13,288 nt of DNA from RGIG5579 sp045590715 (GCA_045590715.1 JAZNRO010000073.1:1-13288), one strand, 5' to 3'. Positions 1-7,577 are shown, counted from the first letter of the stretch. A program made the numbers and translations. Notes: a model not told the origin generated them from the letters alone.

Positions 1-908
1 ATCACGCGGCTGCCGCAGATCTTATCGGCAAGGCTGATATAGAGTTCTTCCACCAGGTCCATCATACCGTGGTAATCGGTAAAGGCCTGGTAAAGTTCAA
101 CGGTGGTAAACTCGGGATTATGCTTGGTATCCATACCTTCGTTACGGAAAATACGGCCTACTTCATAAACTCTGTGCATACCGCCAACAATCAGACGCTT
201 TAAATACAGCTCGGTTTCAATACGCAGATACATATCCATAGCCAGGGTATTGTGATGGGTAGCAAAGCTACGGGCTGCGGCGCCGATTTCCAGGGGAACG
301 AGGATGGGAGTATCCACTTCCAAAAAGCCCTTGGAATCAAGGTATGCGCGAACTTCTTTCAGAATGGCGGAACGCTTATAGAATACGTCCTTTACTTCGG
401 GATTTACAATGAGATCCACGTATCTCTGACGGTAACGCATATCGGTATTGGTAAGACCGTGAAATTTTTCCGGCAGAGGAATTAAGGACTTGGAAAGAAG
501 AGTGATCTTCTTACAGTGAACGGAAACCTCACCGGTACGGGTGGTAAACACAAAGCCTTCTACGCCGATGATATCGCCGATATCCCACTTTTTGAAAGCG
601 GCGTAATCATCTTCGCCTACGTCGTCACGCTTTACATAAAGCTGGATATTGCCTTTTTCGTCGGCAAGGTTGCAGAAGGAGGCTTTACCCATAATACGGC
701 GGCTGAGGATTCTTCCGGCAATGCGGACTTCTCTCTCCTGACCTTCTACATAATTTTCTTTGATCTCGCTGCTATAAGCATCAAAATCGAATTTGGTGAT
801 TTCATAAGGGTTTTTACCCTGATTTTGCAATTCAAATAATTTCTCGCGACGAATGGCTACCTGTTCGCTGAAATTTTCTTCCTGCTGATTCTGTACGTTC
901 TGATCCAT
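1..908 (-). CDS. lysS: Lysyl-tRNA synthetase, class II (3' end outside window)
   Basis: Charges tRNA-Lys with lysine in the cytoplasm. The reading frame is open to the left edge, so 302 residues of a protein usually near 500 are visible. In order: an N-terminal extension (1-60), an OB-fold anticodon-binding domain (about 60-145), class II motif 1 (about 155-200, with DMRYRQRYVDL at 157-167 and a TPIL end), the HHN segment at 218-220, the lysine-pocket helix ETELYLKRL (231-239), and motif 2 with GRIFRNEGMD at 251-260 followed by the HNPEFT signature (263-268). The ATG at 906-908 has AAGGA about 8 bases upstream. It lies 29 bases after greA on the same strand, a common greA-lysS arrangement in Bacillota, so it is probably the last or a late gene of the operon. 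The usual GGAxARPF pocket reads EIGAAARSF (207-215), an unusual variant. The identification is near certain. Confidence 0.97.
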   Translation of the reverse strand, partial: MDQNVQNQQEENFSEQVAIRREKLFELQNQGKNPYEITKFDFDAYSSEIKENYVEGQEREVRIAGRILSRRIMGKASFCNLADEKGNIQLYVKRDDVGEDDYAAFKKWDIGDIIGVEGFVFTTRTGEVSVHCKKITLLSKSLIPLPEKFHGLTNTDMRYRQRYVDLIVNPEVKDVFYKRSAILKEVRAYLDSKGFLEVDTPILVPLEIGAAARSFATHHNTLAMDMYLRIETELYLKRLIVGGMHRVYEVGRIFRNEGMDTKHNPEFTTVELYQAFTDYHGMMDLVEELYISLADKICGSRV

Positions 909-937
909 AATACATTCCTTTTTTCTAACAAATTGGT

Positions 938-1408
938 TTAAAGAATCTCAATAACCTTTAATTTCAGAGCTCCGCCGGGGGTGTCAGCCTGAACTTCATC
1001 GCCGGGTTTTGCGCCGAGAAGAGCTTTTCCAATGGGAGATTCGTCGCTGATTTTATTTTCCAGAGGATCGGATTCGGTAGAACCAACGATGGTATAAACC
1101 ACTTCTTCCTCAAACTCCAGATCAAAGATCTTCACAGAAGAACCAACGCTGATCTTATTCTTCTTGCCGGTGGATTTGATAATTTCGTAATTTTCCAGAA
1201 TCTCTTCCAGTTCGGCAATGTGGCGTTCCACTTCTGCCTGTTCATTTTTTGCTTCGTCGTATTCGCTGTTTTCAGAGAGATCACCAAAGGCTTTGGCCTG
1301 TTTTAATGCCTCTGCTACTTCTTTGCGCTTGGTAACCTTTAAAAACTCTAATTCATCTTTGATTTTCTGAAGTCCTTCTTCGGTAACAAAAGTAGGTTTA
1401 GTTGCCAT
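938..1408 (-). CDS. greA: Transcription elongation factor GreA
   Basis: Rescues backtracked RNA polymerase by stimulating its transcript-cleavage activity through the secondary channel. At 156 residues it is the usual family length. The N-terminal coiled coil spans about 8-78. Its tip motif GDLSENSEYDEAKNEQ (42-57) holds the acidic residues D43 and E46, which correspond to the pair needed for cleavage stimulation in E. coli GreA. The FKBP-like C-terminal domain (about 84-156) has the typical ISDESPIGKALLG segment (120-132). The ATG has GAGGAG about 10 bases upstream. It sits 40 bases after the M23 peptidase gene and 29 bases before lysS, with no terminator in either gap, so it is likely co-transcribed with both. 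Confidence 0.97.
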   Translation of the reverse strand: MATKPTFVTEEGLQKIKDELEFLKVTKRKEVAEALKQAKAFGDLSENSEYDEAKNEQAEVERHIAELEEILENYEIIKSTGKKNKISVGSSVKIFDLEFEEEVVYTIVGSTESDPLENKISDESPIGKALLGAKPGDEVQADTPGGALKLKVIEIL

Positions 1409-1448
1409 GTCGTGTGTACTCCTCTTACATTTATATCAAATTTTAATA

Positions 1449-2633
1449 TTATCTGGGATAAGAAATATAATTCATGGGGTCTGTGCGAATGGATTTTCCG
1501 CCGGCACCTACAGGCGCATAGATAACAAGGTGAAGGTGCGGTCCGCTGCTTTGTCCGGTAGAACCGATCTTACCTACCTGCTGTCCTTGAGCCACTCTCT
1601 GACCCACAGAAACAGAAATGCTATGTAAATGGGCGTAATAGGAAAGATATCCGCCGCCATGATCTACTACTACAAGATTGCCCCAGTCTGCATAACTGCC
1701 GGTACGGACAACCTCACCGGAGGAAACGGAGAGCGCGGGAATTTTACCGTTATTCACCCAACCGCCAACCGCAATATCAAGGCCGGAGTGACCGCCATGG
1801 AAATACTGGGAAATATAACCGGGCGTAGTAACGGGCAAGGGCCACATAAAGGTACCGGAGAAGGTGCCTTTGGACTGATTTGCGATTTCTTGAATGATCT
1901 TATCAAGTCTTGCTTCCGTATTTTTCTTACTGGTTTCTGCGCGATCCAAGGCATTTTTTGCCGCATTGGCATCGCTTTTCAGTTCATTAAGCTTGGAATT
2001 TGCTTCGGACTGCTTGGTCTTCAGTTCCTGCAAAGTAGCATCATATTCTGCCTGCTTTTCTGCGCAGTTCTGAAGGGCAAGATCGATTTCTTCTTTTGCC
2101 TGCTCAATGGCTTTTTTGTCGTTAGCTAGGCTCTCGATGATCTTGCGATCGTGCTCCAGCATATCATTGATTACTTCCGTACGGGAAATGATATCGGAAA
2201 GATCAGAAGAGCCAAGAACGAAATCGATATAACTCATATTGCCGCTTTCCTGGGCGAATACGAGTCGTTCCTTGAACAGCTTAAAGTTCTGGTCCATTTT
2301 TTCATTCAACTCTGCGATCTGCTTTTCTTTTTCAGCCGCAAGAGCAGTATATTCTGCCATCAAGGAGGTAAGCGTTTCAAGTTCCTGCTGATAGGTATCA
2401 ATCTGATCATACAGGAGATTGACGATCTTCATCTGATCGTTTACGTCCTTTTTTGCCACGTTGTACTGGCCGCGAAGCTGATCGGAAAGGGCTTTTAGAG
2501 AAGCGAGCTGGCTTTCCAATTCGTTTTTCTGCTGTCCCAGGGTCTGGGCGCTACCGCTTGTAAATACAAGGCAGGAGCTAAACAAAAGTACAACGGATAA
2601 AACGAGGCAAAGAACTTTTTTACTTTTCTTCAT
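1449..2633 (-). CDS. PcsB/EnvC-like secreted coiled-coil M23 peptidase
   Basis: A predicted secreted peptidoglycan hydrolase of 394 residues. An N-terminal signal sequence (1-29; KKSKK, then a hydrophobic core and a Cys at 21) is followed by a long coiled coil (about 32-252). Within it, the segment around GNMSYIDFVLGSSDLSDII (131-149) resembles the signature of the PcsB/EnvC/CwlO coiled-coil region. The C-terminal M23 (LytM) domain (about 262-390) keeps the zinc and catalytic positions: H282 and D286 in HSGLD, H335 in YAHLH, and H366/H368 in GPHLH. Unlike EnvC, it therefore looks catalytically competent. The usual HLHFE ending reads HLHLV. The ATG has AAGGAG close upstream, 16 bases after the S41 gene. 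In streptococci and Bacillus, FtsEX gates coiled-coil hydrolases (PcsB, CwlO). The adjacent ftsEX makes this the inferred client. The Cys at 21 could be a lipobox, but SSCL is a poor match. Confidence 0.9.
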   Translation of the reverse strand: MKKSKKVLCLVLSVVLLFSSCLVFTSGSAQTLGQQKNELESQLASLKALSDQLRGQYNVAKKDVNDQMKIVNLLYDQIDTYQQELETLTSLMAEYTALAAEKEKQIAELNEKMDQNFKLFKERLVFAQESGNMSYIDFVLGSSDLSDIISRTEVINDMLEHDRKIIESLANDKKAIEQAKEEIDLALQNCAEKQAEYDATLQELKTKQSEANSKLNELKSDANAAKNALDRAETSKKNTEARLDKIIQEIANQSKGTFSGTFMWPLPVTTPGYISQYFHGGHSGLDIAVGGWVNNGKIPALSVSSGEVVRTGSYADWGNLVVVDHGGGYLSYYAHLHSISVSVGQRVAQGQQVGKIGSTGQSSGPHLHLVIYAPVGAGGKSIRTDPMNYISYPR

Positions 2634-2649
2634 CCTTTTCTCCTTTAAT

Positions 2650-3840
2650 TTAACTCAAAAGAGCCTGATAGGCTGCCATTAACTGAGAATCCTGTTCTTT
2701 TTCAATAAAATAAAAATTCTCCACTGAAAGTTTACACTTGATATCGGGCTCAACCCCCACTTTTTCAAAAGAAGGAGAGATGGGCGGTGTATAGGTAATA
2801 TTGGAAAGGATCAGCGCAGAGCCGTCATCCAGTTCCAAAACCTTCTGACCGATACTCTTGCCGAAACTGGTTTCGCCCACCAAAACTGCCGCATCAAAAT
2901 CCTTCAGTACCGCCGCAAAGATCTCGGCAGCAAAGGAAGTATTTTCATTGATCAGAAGAGTGGTTTTGATATCAAAAGAATTTTTATCGCTCTTAATTTC
3001 TTTTGTTTCGCCTTTTTCATTGACGCACCGGATCAAAATACCTTCACCTAAAAGACGGTCAAGCATTTTGATAGAGGTATTTGCATCCCCGTCTGATGTA
3101 TTTCTTACATCGATCACAAGGCCTTTTGCATTGCCTCCCAAAATAGAATTCAAAGCGGTATCAAATTCCTTTTCCGTACCGGGAGCAAAGTTGTAAATGC
3201 GAACATAAGCAACGCCGTTATCAATCCATTCCCAAGTAAGATTTGAAGCGCTGATTTTGCCGATCTGGCAGGTAAAGGTCATATCCAAAACTTGGGTGGC
3301 GATGGTGCGCTTAATATCAAGGGAAACTTCGCTTCCCTCTTCAGCGGAAAGTGCTGTTAATACGCCGTAGAAACCTAGGTCTTGGGCAGATTTCCCGTTT
3401 ACACGGATAATCTCATCACCGGGGACAAGACCTGCTTCTCTGGCAGGCGAATCCAAAAGGGTATCGCAAACATAGATCTTTTTTTCCTGGCCATCCCAGG
3501 TAAGGCGAACACCGATACCGTTACCGGAAACGGCCTTTTCTTTTTGATAGCGGGAATATTCTTCCACAGAAAGATACTTGGAATAAGGATCGGAAAGAGC
3601 GGAAATATAACCGCTGATAAGCCCTTTTTCCACACTTTCATCATCAAAAGAAGTGTAAAAATTCTCTCTGATCAGGCCATCTGCCTGGGCAAGAAGAGAA
3701 AAATCAGACTGGGTTTTGGTAAGGGTATCCACTTTTGCCTGATACTCAAATCCTACAAAACTGTAAGTAATCTGGAAGGTAAGAAGTACCGCCAGCAAAA
3801 CAAGAATACAGGCTGTTGAGACGGGTATCTTTTTTTTCAA
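2650..3840 (-). CDS. S41-family carboxy-terminal protease-like protein with PDZ domain, possible pseudoprotease
   Basis: A membrane-anchored CtpA/CtpB-type protein of 396 residues. One N-terminal hydrophobic segment (about 7-28) acts as signal anchor. An S41 N-terminal helical part (45-100) is followed by a PDZ domain (about 104-180, with GLVPGDEIIRVNG at 137-149) and an S41 peptidase domain (about 200-365). The general-base Lys (K328, in TSFGKS) and the third triad residue Gln (Q332) are present at the standard spacing. The position 25 residues before the Lys, normally the nucleophilic Ser, is Phe 303 in NTSFAAE; the only nearby Ser is 302. The oxyanion-region motif, normally DLRNNPGG, is degenerate (DVRNTSDG, 244-251). 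The start is TTG at 3838-3840: GGAGGG lies 6 bases upstream at 3847-3852 and there is no ATG before the hydrophobic segment. The gene sits between ftsX (18-base gap) and the M23 hydrolase, suggesting a scaffold or regulatory role in hydrolase control. Family assignment is firm; activity is doubtful. Confidence 0.9.
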   Translation of the reverse strand: MKKKIPVSTACILVLLAVLLTFQITYSFVGFEYQAKVDTLTKTQSDFSLLAQADGLIRENFYTSFDDESVEKGLISGYISALSDPYSKYLSVEEYSRYQKEKAVSGNGIGVRLTWDGQEKKIYVCDTLLDSPAREAGLVPGDEIIRVNGKSAQDLGFYGVLTALSAEEGSEVSLDIKRTIATQVLDMTFTCQIGKISASNLTWEWIDNGVAYVRIYNFAPGTEKEFDTALNSILGGNAKGLVIDVRNTSDGDANTSIKMLDRLLGEGILIRCVNEKGETKEIKSDKNSFDIKTTLLINENTSFAAEIFAAVLKDFDAAVLVGETSFGKSIGQKVLELDDGSALILSNITYTPPISPSFEKVGVEPDIKCKLSVENFYFIEKEQDSQLMAAYQALLS

Positions 3841-3846
3841 AGTTTT

Positions 3847-3852
3847 CCCTCC
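3847..3852 (-). promoter_or_regulatory. Ribosome binding site deciding a TTG start of the S41 gene
   Basis: On the minus strand this reads GGAGGG, six bases before the TTG at 3838-3840. No in-frame ATG exists before the N-terminal membrane segment, so the TTG is the credible start. Confidence 0.8.
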
Positions 3853-3858
3853 GAAAAA

Positions 3859-4773
3859 TTAGTCCTTATTATACTTTCTTAAAGAGAACAAACTGCCTAT
3901 TACACCAAGGCCAATACCGATAATGGCAAAGGCAATGATAATATCCGTCATCAAGGTTCCGAAAGGAAGAACAGTAATAAGACCGCTTCCGCCCAGAATA
4001 TTCACGGCGAAAATCTTGTAGATGTAATAGAGAAGGGCGTATGCAATGCCGGAAGATAATACACCCAGTACTGCGCCTTCCAAAACGAAAGGAAAGGCCA
4101 CAAAGGTACCGGAAGCACCTACATAACGCATAATGGCAATTTCCTCACGGCGGGAGGATACGGTAAGCTTGATGGTATTCATAATGATAAACACAGATAC
4201 CACAAGCAGCAATATCACAAGCCAAGTAACGATAAGTCCTGCAACGCCTTTGATCTCGTCGATCTTTTCTGCCACCTCGCGGCGGTCGTTGATCTTCTCA
4301 ACGGCGCCCATGGTTTCTTCTTTTTCATTCATATTATTGATGGCGTAGGTAATATCATTCACCCGAGAAGGATCGCCGTAGGTAATGACAAGTTCGTCTT
4401 TACAGGGGTTGTCATCACCGTACATCTGCAGGATATCGCCGTAATCACCGTAGTCTTCAAAGAGAGTGCGGAGCACCTCGTCCTTGGTGATCCATTCCAC
4501 CTTTTCTACAGAAGGAAGGTTTTCAATGTTTTCCTTTAGAAGCTTTGTGGTATGATCCTGGGTTTCCTTGTTCACGAAAACCACGATCTTATTATAGGTA
4601 TTGATCTCTCTTAAGTTATGCTCCAGATTTACCTTTAATGCCCAGGTACAACCGGTCAAAAGAAGGGTGGACGTAAGAACGCAGATGGTAGCAAGACTCA
4701 TCAGGGTATTACGGAAAAGACCCTGGAAGGCAAGGCTTATGGAATAGCCCAGATTAAAGGATCTAAACTTCAT
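3859..4773 (-). CDS. ftsX: Cell division protein FtsX
   Basis: Integral membrane subunit of the FtsEX complex, which couples ATP hydrolysis in the cytoplasm to peptidoglycan hydrolase activation outside the membrane. At 304 residues it is the usual length. Four membrane segments are visible at about 26-46, 177-198, 224-250 and 276-296. The large extracellular loop (about 47-175) is the part that in other species binds the coiled-coil hydrolase. The conserved cytoplasmic motif RREEIAIMRYVGAS lies at 208-221. The ATG (4771-4773) lies inside the end of ftsE, an 11-base overlap indicating translational coupling. The gene is followed after 18 bases by the S41 gene. The family's usual architecture is intact. 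Confidence 0.96.
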   Translation of the reverse strand: MKFRSFNLGYSISLAFQGLFRNTLMSLATICVLTSTLLLTGCTWALKVNLEHNLREINTYNKIVVFVNKETQDHTTKLLKENIENLPSVEKVEWITKDEVLRTLFEDYGDYGDILQMYGDDNPCKDELVITYGDPSRVNDITYAINNMNEKEETMGAVEKINDRREVAEKIDEIKGVAGLIVTWLVILLLVVSVFIIMNTIKLTVSSRREEIAIMRYVGASGTFVAFPFVLEGAVLGVLSSGIAYALLYYIYKIFAVNILGGSGLITVLPFGTLMTDIIIAFAIIGIGLGVIGSLFSLRKYNKD

Positions 4774-5446
4774 CGAACATACCTCCCTGCTTATCGCTGA
4801 CTACCTGGCCGTCCTTCATGGTAATGACGCGCTTTTTATAGTAATTAACGAGGTTTACGTTGTGGGTAATAACGATAACGGTTTTACCAAGCTGATTGAT
4901 CTTAAGTAAAAGCTCCATAATTTCAATGGCCATATAGGGGTCTACGTTGGCGGTAGGCTCATCCGCGATGATAACGTCGGGATTGTTAACAAGGGCTCTG
5001 GCAAGAGCGACTCTCTGCTGTTCACCGCCGGAAAGTTCTGCAGGCTTGCAGTCGCCTTTATCCTCAAGGCCAACCAGTTTCAAGAAATTGGCAACCCGTG
5101 CGCGAACGGTCTTTTTGGATTCGCCGATCACGTGCATTGCAAAAGCAATATTTTCCGATGCGGTCATATTGGGCAGAAGACGGAAATCCTGGAACACGAT
5201 GCCCAGGGTTCTGCGAAGTTTGGGTACTTTAAAGGGGGACATACGGGAAAGATTGAATTTACCAATGGTAATCTTTCCGCCGGAGGCCTTTTCCTCGCAA
5301 AGCAAAAGCTTGGTAAGGGTGGTTTTGCCGGCGCCGCTGGCACCAACGATAAATACAAATTCACCGTCGCCGATCTCAAGGTTTACGTTACTCAGTGCTC
5401 GGGTTCCGTTTTTATAAACCTTGGAAACGTTGTTAAATGTAATCAT
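4763..5446 (-). CDS. ftsE: Cell division ATP-binding protein FtsE
   Basis: ABC-type ATPase of the FtsEX complex, located on the cytoplasmic face of the division site. At 227 residues all nucleotide-binding motifs are present: Walker A GASGAGKT (35-42), Q-loop Q86, signature LSGGEQQ (138-144), Walker B VIIADEP (158-164), and H-loop H195 in ITHN. The D-loop reads ANVDP rather than the commoner GNLDP. The segment VFQDFRLLPNMTASENIAFA (84-103) is typical of FtsE. The ATG has GAGGAG six bases upstream. It begins 27 bases after the CdaR-type regulator gene and overlaps ftsX. Confidence 0.97.
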   Translation of the reverse strand: MITFNNVSKVYKNGTRALSNVNLEIGDGEFVFIVGASGAGKTTLTKLLLCEEKASGGKITIGKFNLSRMSPFKVPKLRRTLGIVFQDFRLLPNMTASENIAFAMHVIGESKKTVRARVANFLKLVGLEDKGDCKPAELSGGEQQRVALARALVNNPDVIIADEPTANVDPYMAIEIMELLLKINQLGKTVIVITHNVNLVNYYKKRVITMKDGQVVSDKQGGMFDEV

Positions 5447-5473
5447 AAAATCTCCTCAAAATAAGATCCGGAT

Positions 5474-6559
5474 TTAGAATTTGCCGGGTTTAGAAGACAG
5501 ATATTTCTTTACCATCAAAGCCACTTTAAAGGTAATGGCGTGTTCAAACTCTCTTAAATCAAGACCGGTGATCTTGCGGATCTTTTCCAGTCTGTAAACC
5601 AGGGTATTACGGTGTACGAAGAGTTTTCTTGACGTTTCAGATACGTTTAAGTTATTTTCAAAGAAGCACTGAATGGTAAGCAGGGTTTCCCGATCCAGAC
5701 ACTCCAATGCGCCAACTTTGAACACTTCGTTTAAGAACATTTCGCAAAGGGTATTGGGAAGCTGATAGATCAGACGGCCGATACCGAGATTTTCATAATT
5801 GACCACGCTCTTTTCCGTGTCGAAGACCTTCCCTACCTCAATGGCAACCTGGGCTTCCTTATAAGAACGGGCAAGTTCCTTCAGGGTCGATACCACGGTA
5901 CCGAGACCCACGGTAACCTTTAAGTAAAACTCGCTCTGGACGGTGTCTACGATGCTTCTTGCCAATTTCTCCACCTGGTTCTTTTCCTGGGGAGTATGAA
6001 TTTCATGAATGAGGACCACGTCGTTTTCACCAACGCTGATAACGTAATCCACGTTGCGGTCCGGGAACATATTCTGAATCACGTCCACGGGAACAAGATC
6101 AGCCTTGCTACCGAATTTAATGAGAAAGGCCACTCGATCCAGTTCATTGGCAATATGAAGTTCCTTGGATTTTACATAAATATCGCTGGGAAGGATATTG
6201 TCTAAAATGATGTTTTTGATAAAGCTGGATTTATCATATTTTTCATCATAAAGTGCTTTGATCTGGCCAAGAGAAACACACAGAAGGTTAGCGGCAAAGC
6301 TTGCGGCCTGGTCTTCCCCTTCCACAAATACGTAATACTCTGTTTTTCCATAGGCGCCAAGGGGACGGAACAAATAACCGGCGGCGGCAAAAGCCTCTCC
6401 GGTATAAAAAAGTTCTTCTTTGATCCCATCCAGAACCTGTCCAATGCGCACAAGGTCACTGCAGGCAATGATCACGCCATCCGTATCAACAACACCGATG
6501 GTGACACCTGCTGCATCTTTCATTTGATGAACGACACTCTGGAACAGTCGATTAGACAT
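5474..6559 (-). CDS. CdaR/PucR-family transcriptional regulator
   Basis: A predicted DNA-binding regulator of 361 residues and the first gene of the division operon. The N-terminal part (about 1-100) resembles the sugar-diacid-recognition/CdaR sensor region (VTIGVVDTDGVIIACSD at 19-35, then RIGQ). A middle region (about 135-290) resembles the degenerate GGDEF-like domain of CdaR/PucR proteins (VTVGLGT at 215-221; ELARSYKEAQVAIEVGK at 228-244). The C-terminal HTH_30 domain spans about 295-352, with helix-turn-helix around NVSETSRKLFVHRNTLVYRL (305-324). The ATG has AAGGAGA 6 bases upstream. Family members sense metabolites and activate or repress neighbouring genes, but the ligand here is unknown. 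Its position as the promoter-proximal gene, 27 bases before ftsE, suggests it controls this operon, possibly through the repeated motifs at 6584-6656. That link is inference. Confidence 0.9.
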   Translation of the reverse strand: MSNRLFQSVVHQMKDAAGVTIGVVDTDGVIIACSDLVRIGQVLDGIKEELFYTGEAFAAAGYLFRPLGAYGKTEYYVFVEGEDQAASFAANLLCVSLGQIKALYDEKYDKSSFIKNIILDNILPSDIYVKSKELHIANELDRVAFLIKFGSKADLVPVDVIQNMFPDRNVDYVISVGENDVVLIHEIHTPQEKNQVEKLARSIVDTVQSEFYLKVTVGLGTVVSTLKELARSYKEAQVAIEVGKVFDTEKSVVNYENLGIGRLIYQLPNTLCEMFLNEVFKVGALECLDRETLLTIQCFFENNLNVSETSRKLFVHRNTLVYRLEKIRKITGLDLREFEHAITFKVALMVKKYLSSKPGKF

Positions 6560-6583
6560 ACGCTTCTCCTTTTATTCTGATAT

Positions 6584-6656
6584 TTTGTGAATTCTTTGTA
6601 ATTTTTCACAAATTATGAAATAAAGCATAAGCATTATACACAATTACTCACAAATT
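6584..6656. promoter_or_regulatory. Three TCACAAA motifs around the operon promoter, candidate operator
   Basis: TCACAAATT occurs at 6606-6614 and 6648-6656 in the same orientation, exactly 42 bases apart (four helical turns). An inverted copy, TTTGTGA, lies at 6584-6590, centred 22 bases from the middle copy. One copy lies in the promoter spacer beside the -35 box, the other two lie downstream of the inferred start site. This geometry suits a multimeric repressor or autoregulator. The surrounding DNA is very AT-rich, so chance recurrence is possible. Confidence 0.4.
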
Positions 6657-6661
6657 TTCAA
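6633..6661 (-). promoter_or_regulatory. Sigma-A promoter of the regulator-ftsEX-greA-lysS operon
   Basis: On the minus strand: -35 TTGAAA (6656-6661), 17-base spacer, -10 TATAAT (6633-6638). The inferred start site is near 6626, giving a leader of about 66 bases before the regulator's ATG. No other convincing promoter was found down to lysS. Confidence 0.8.
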
Positions 6662-6743
6662 GAGAAAATCATAAATTTTAACAAAAAAATTTTTATTTTA
6701 TTGGTTTTTTTGACTAATTTGCATTTTTTTCACTCATTTTTCC

Positions 6744-6781
6744 AAAAAAATGAAAAGAGCTTTGAAAATCAAAGCTCTTTT
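6744..6781 (-). terminator. Rho-independent terminator of rsmE overlapping its stop codon
   Basis: A 13-bp perfect stem (arms 6753-6765 and 6769-6781) with a 3-base loop is followed on the minus strand by CA and seven T (6744-6750). The last codons of rsmE and its TGA (6769-6771) form the upstream arm. It separates rsmE from the downstream operon promoter. Confidence 0.9.
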
Positions 6782-7521
6782 TCGTATAAAATCATTGATA
6801 AAACCGTGCTTCCGGCAGTTTCCGTGCGAAGGATTCTCTTGCCAAGCGTAACGGTGGGGATCTCATTTTTATAAAGCAGATTCGCTTCCCTTTCGGAAAT
6901 GCCGCCTTCGGGACCCACAAAAAAGGCGATGCGCTTACCGGAGGACTTTAAAATGGGTTTGATACCGCCCTGTGTTTCCCTTTCAAAACAAGCAAAATAA
7001 GTATCGTTTTCCTTCATTTCTTCAATGGCTTTTTCCATGGAATCCAGAACGGAAACGGAAACAAGAGCGCCTCTCTGACTCTGCTTGCAGGCCTCCAGAG
7101 CAATTTTTTCAAAACGCCGAAGTTTTTTATCTTCATCGGATAATTCCGGTACGGCATGGTCCGTATAAACAAAAACGATTCTGGAAACGCCCAGTTCGGT
7201 GCATTTCTGAATAATCGTATCAGTCTTTTTCCCCTTGGGCATTCCCTGATACAGTGTAATAAAGGAATCGGGCTCACTTTCATCCCGGCTTACCTGATAA
7301 GGAGAAAGCACAACCACCGGCTCTTTTTTACCGCCGGAGATGGACGCAATTTTGCAAGAAAACAAGAATCCGCCCCTAGCGCAAAGGGTCACTTCATCGC
7401 CAATACGGGCTCGCTGGGAAACGGACAAATGAAAGGCATCTTCCCCCTCTAATAAGATCTCAGAAGGAAGAGCAGAATTTTCATCAAATTGAAATGAATC
7501 GGGCAAAAAAAATCGGGACAT
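6769..7521 (-). CDS. rsmE: 16S rRNA (uracil-1498-N3)-methyltransferase RsmE
   Basis: SAM-dependent methylation of U1498 of 16S rRNA in the 30S subunit. At 250 residues it is the usual length. An N-terminal PUA-like RNA-binding domain (about 1-75) is followed by a SPOUT trefoil-knot methyltransferase domain (about 80-250). Family motifs are visible: DTIIQKCTELGV (101-112), the RFEKIALEACKQSQRG stretch (136-151), the SAM-loop motif FFVGPEGGISERE (200-212), and TLGKRILRTETA (225-236). The ATG has AAGGAG upstream. The gene has its own promoter and a terminator that shares its 3' end, so it is a single-gene unit here. In many Bacillota rsmE follows prmA; prmA is not next to it in this window. Confidence 0.96.
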   Translation of the reverse strand: MSRFFLPDSFQFDENSALPSEILLEGEDAFHLSVSQRARIGDEVTLCARGGFLFSCKIASISGGKKEPVVVLSPYQVSRDESEPDSFITLYQGMPKGKKTDTIIQKCTELGVSRIVFVYTDHAVPELSDEDKKLRRFEKIALEACKQSQRGALVSVSVLDSMEKAIEEMKENDTYFACFERETQGGIKPILKSSGKRIAFFVGPEGGISEREANLLYKNEIPTVTLGKRILRTETAGSTVLSMILYEKEL

Positions 7522-7548
7522 ACACTTCTCCTTTTTTTCTCTTTCCTT

Positions 7549-7577
7549 ATCTTATTCCTTTTTTTAAGATTTGTCAA
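7549..7577 (-). promoter_or_regulatory. Promoter of rsmE
   Basis: On the minus strand: -35 TTGACA (7572-7577), 17-base spacer, -10 TAAGAT (7549-7554). The leader to the rsmE ATG would be only about 20 bases. It is divergent from the plus-strand promoter at 7626-7654, with about 50 bases between the two -35 boxes. Confidence 0.75.

Noticed and set aside
1409..1448. TATAAA in the 40-base gap before greA as a possible internal promoter.
   Set aside because: No acceptable -35 box is found at 16-18 bases; AT-rich intergenic DNA gives such matches by chance.
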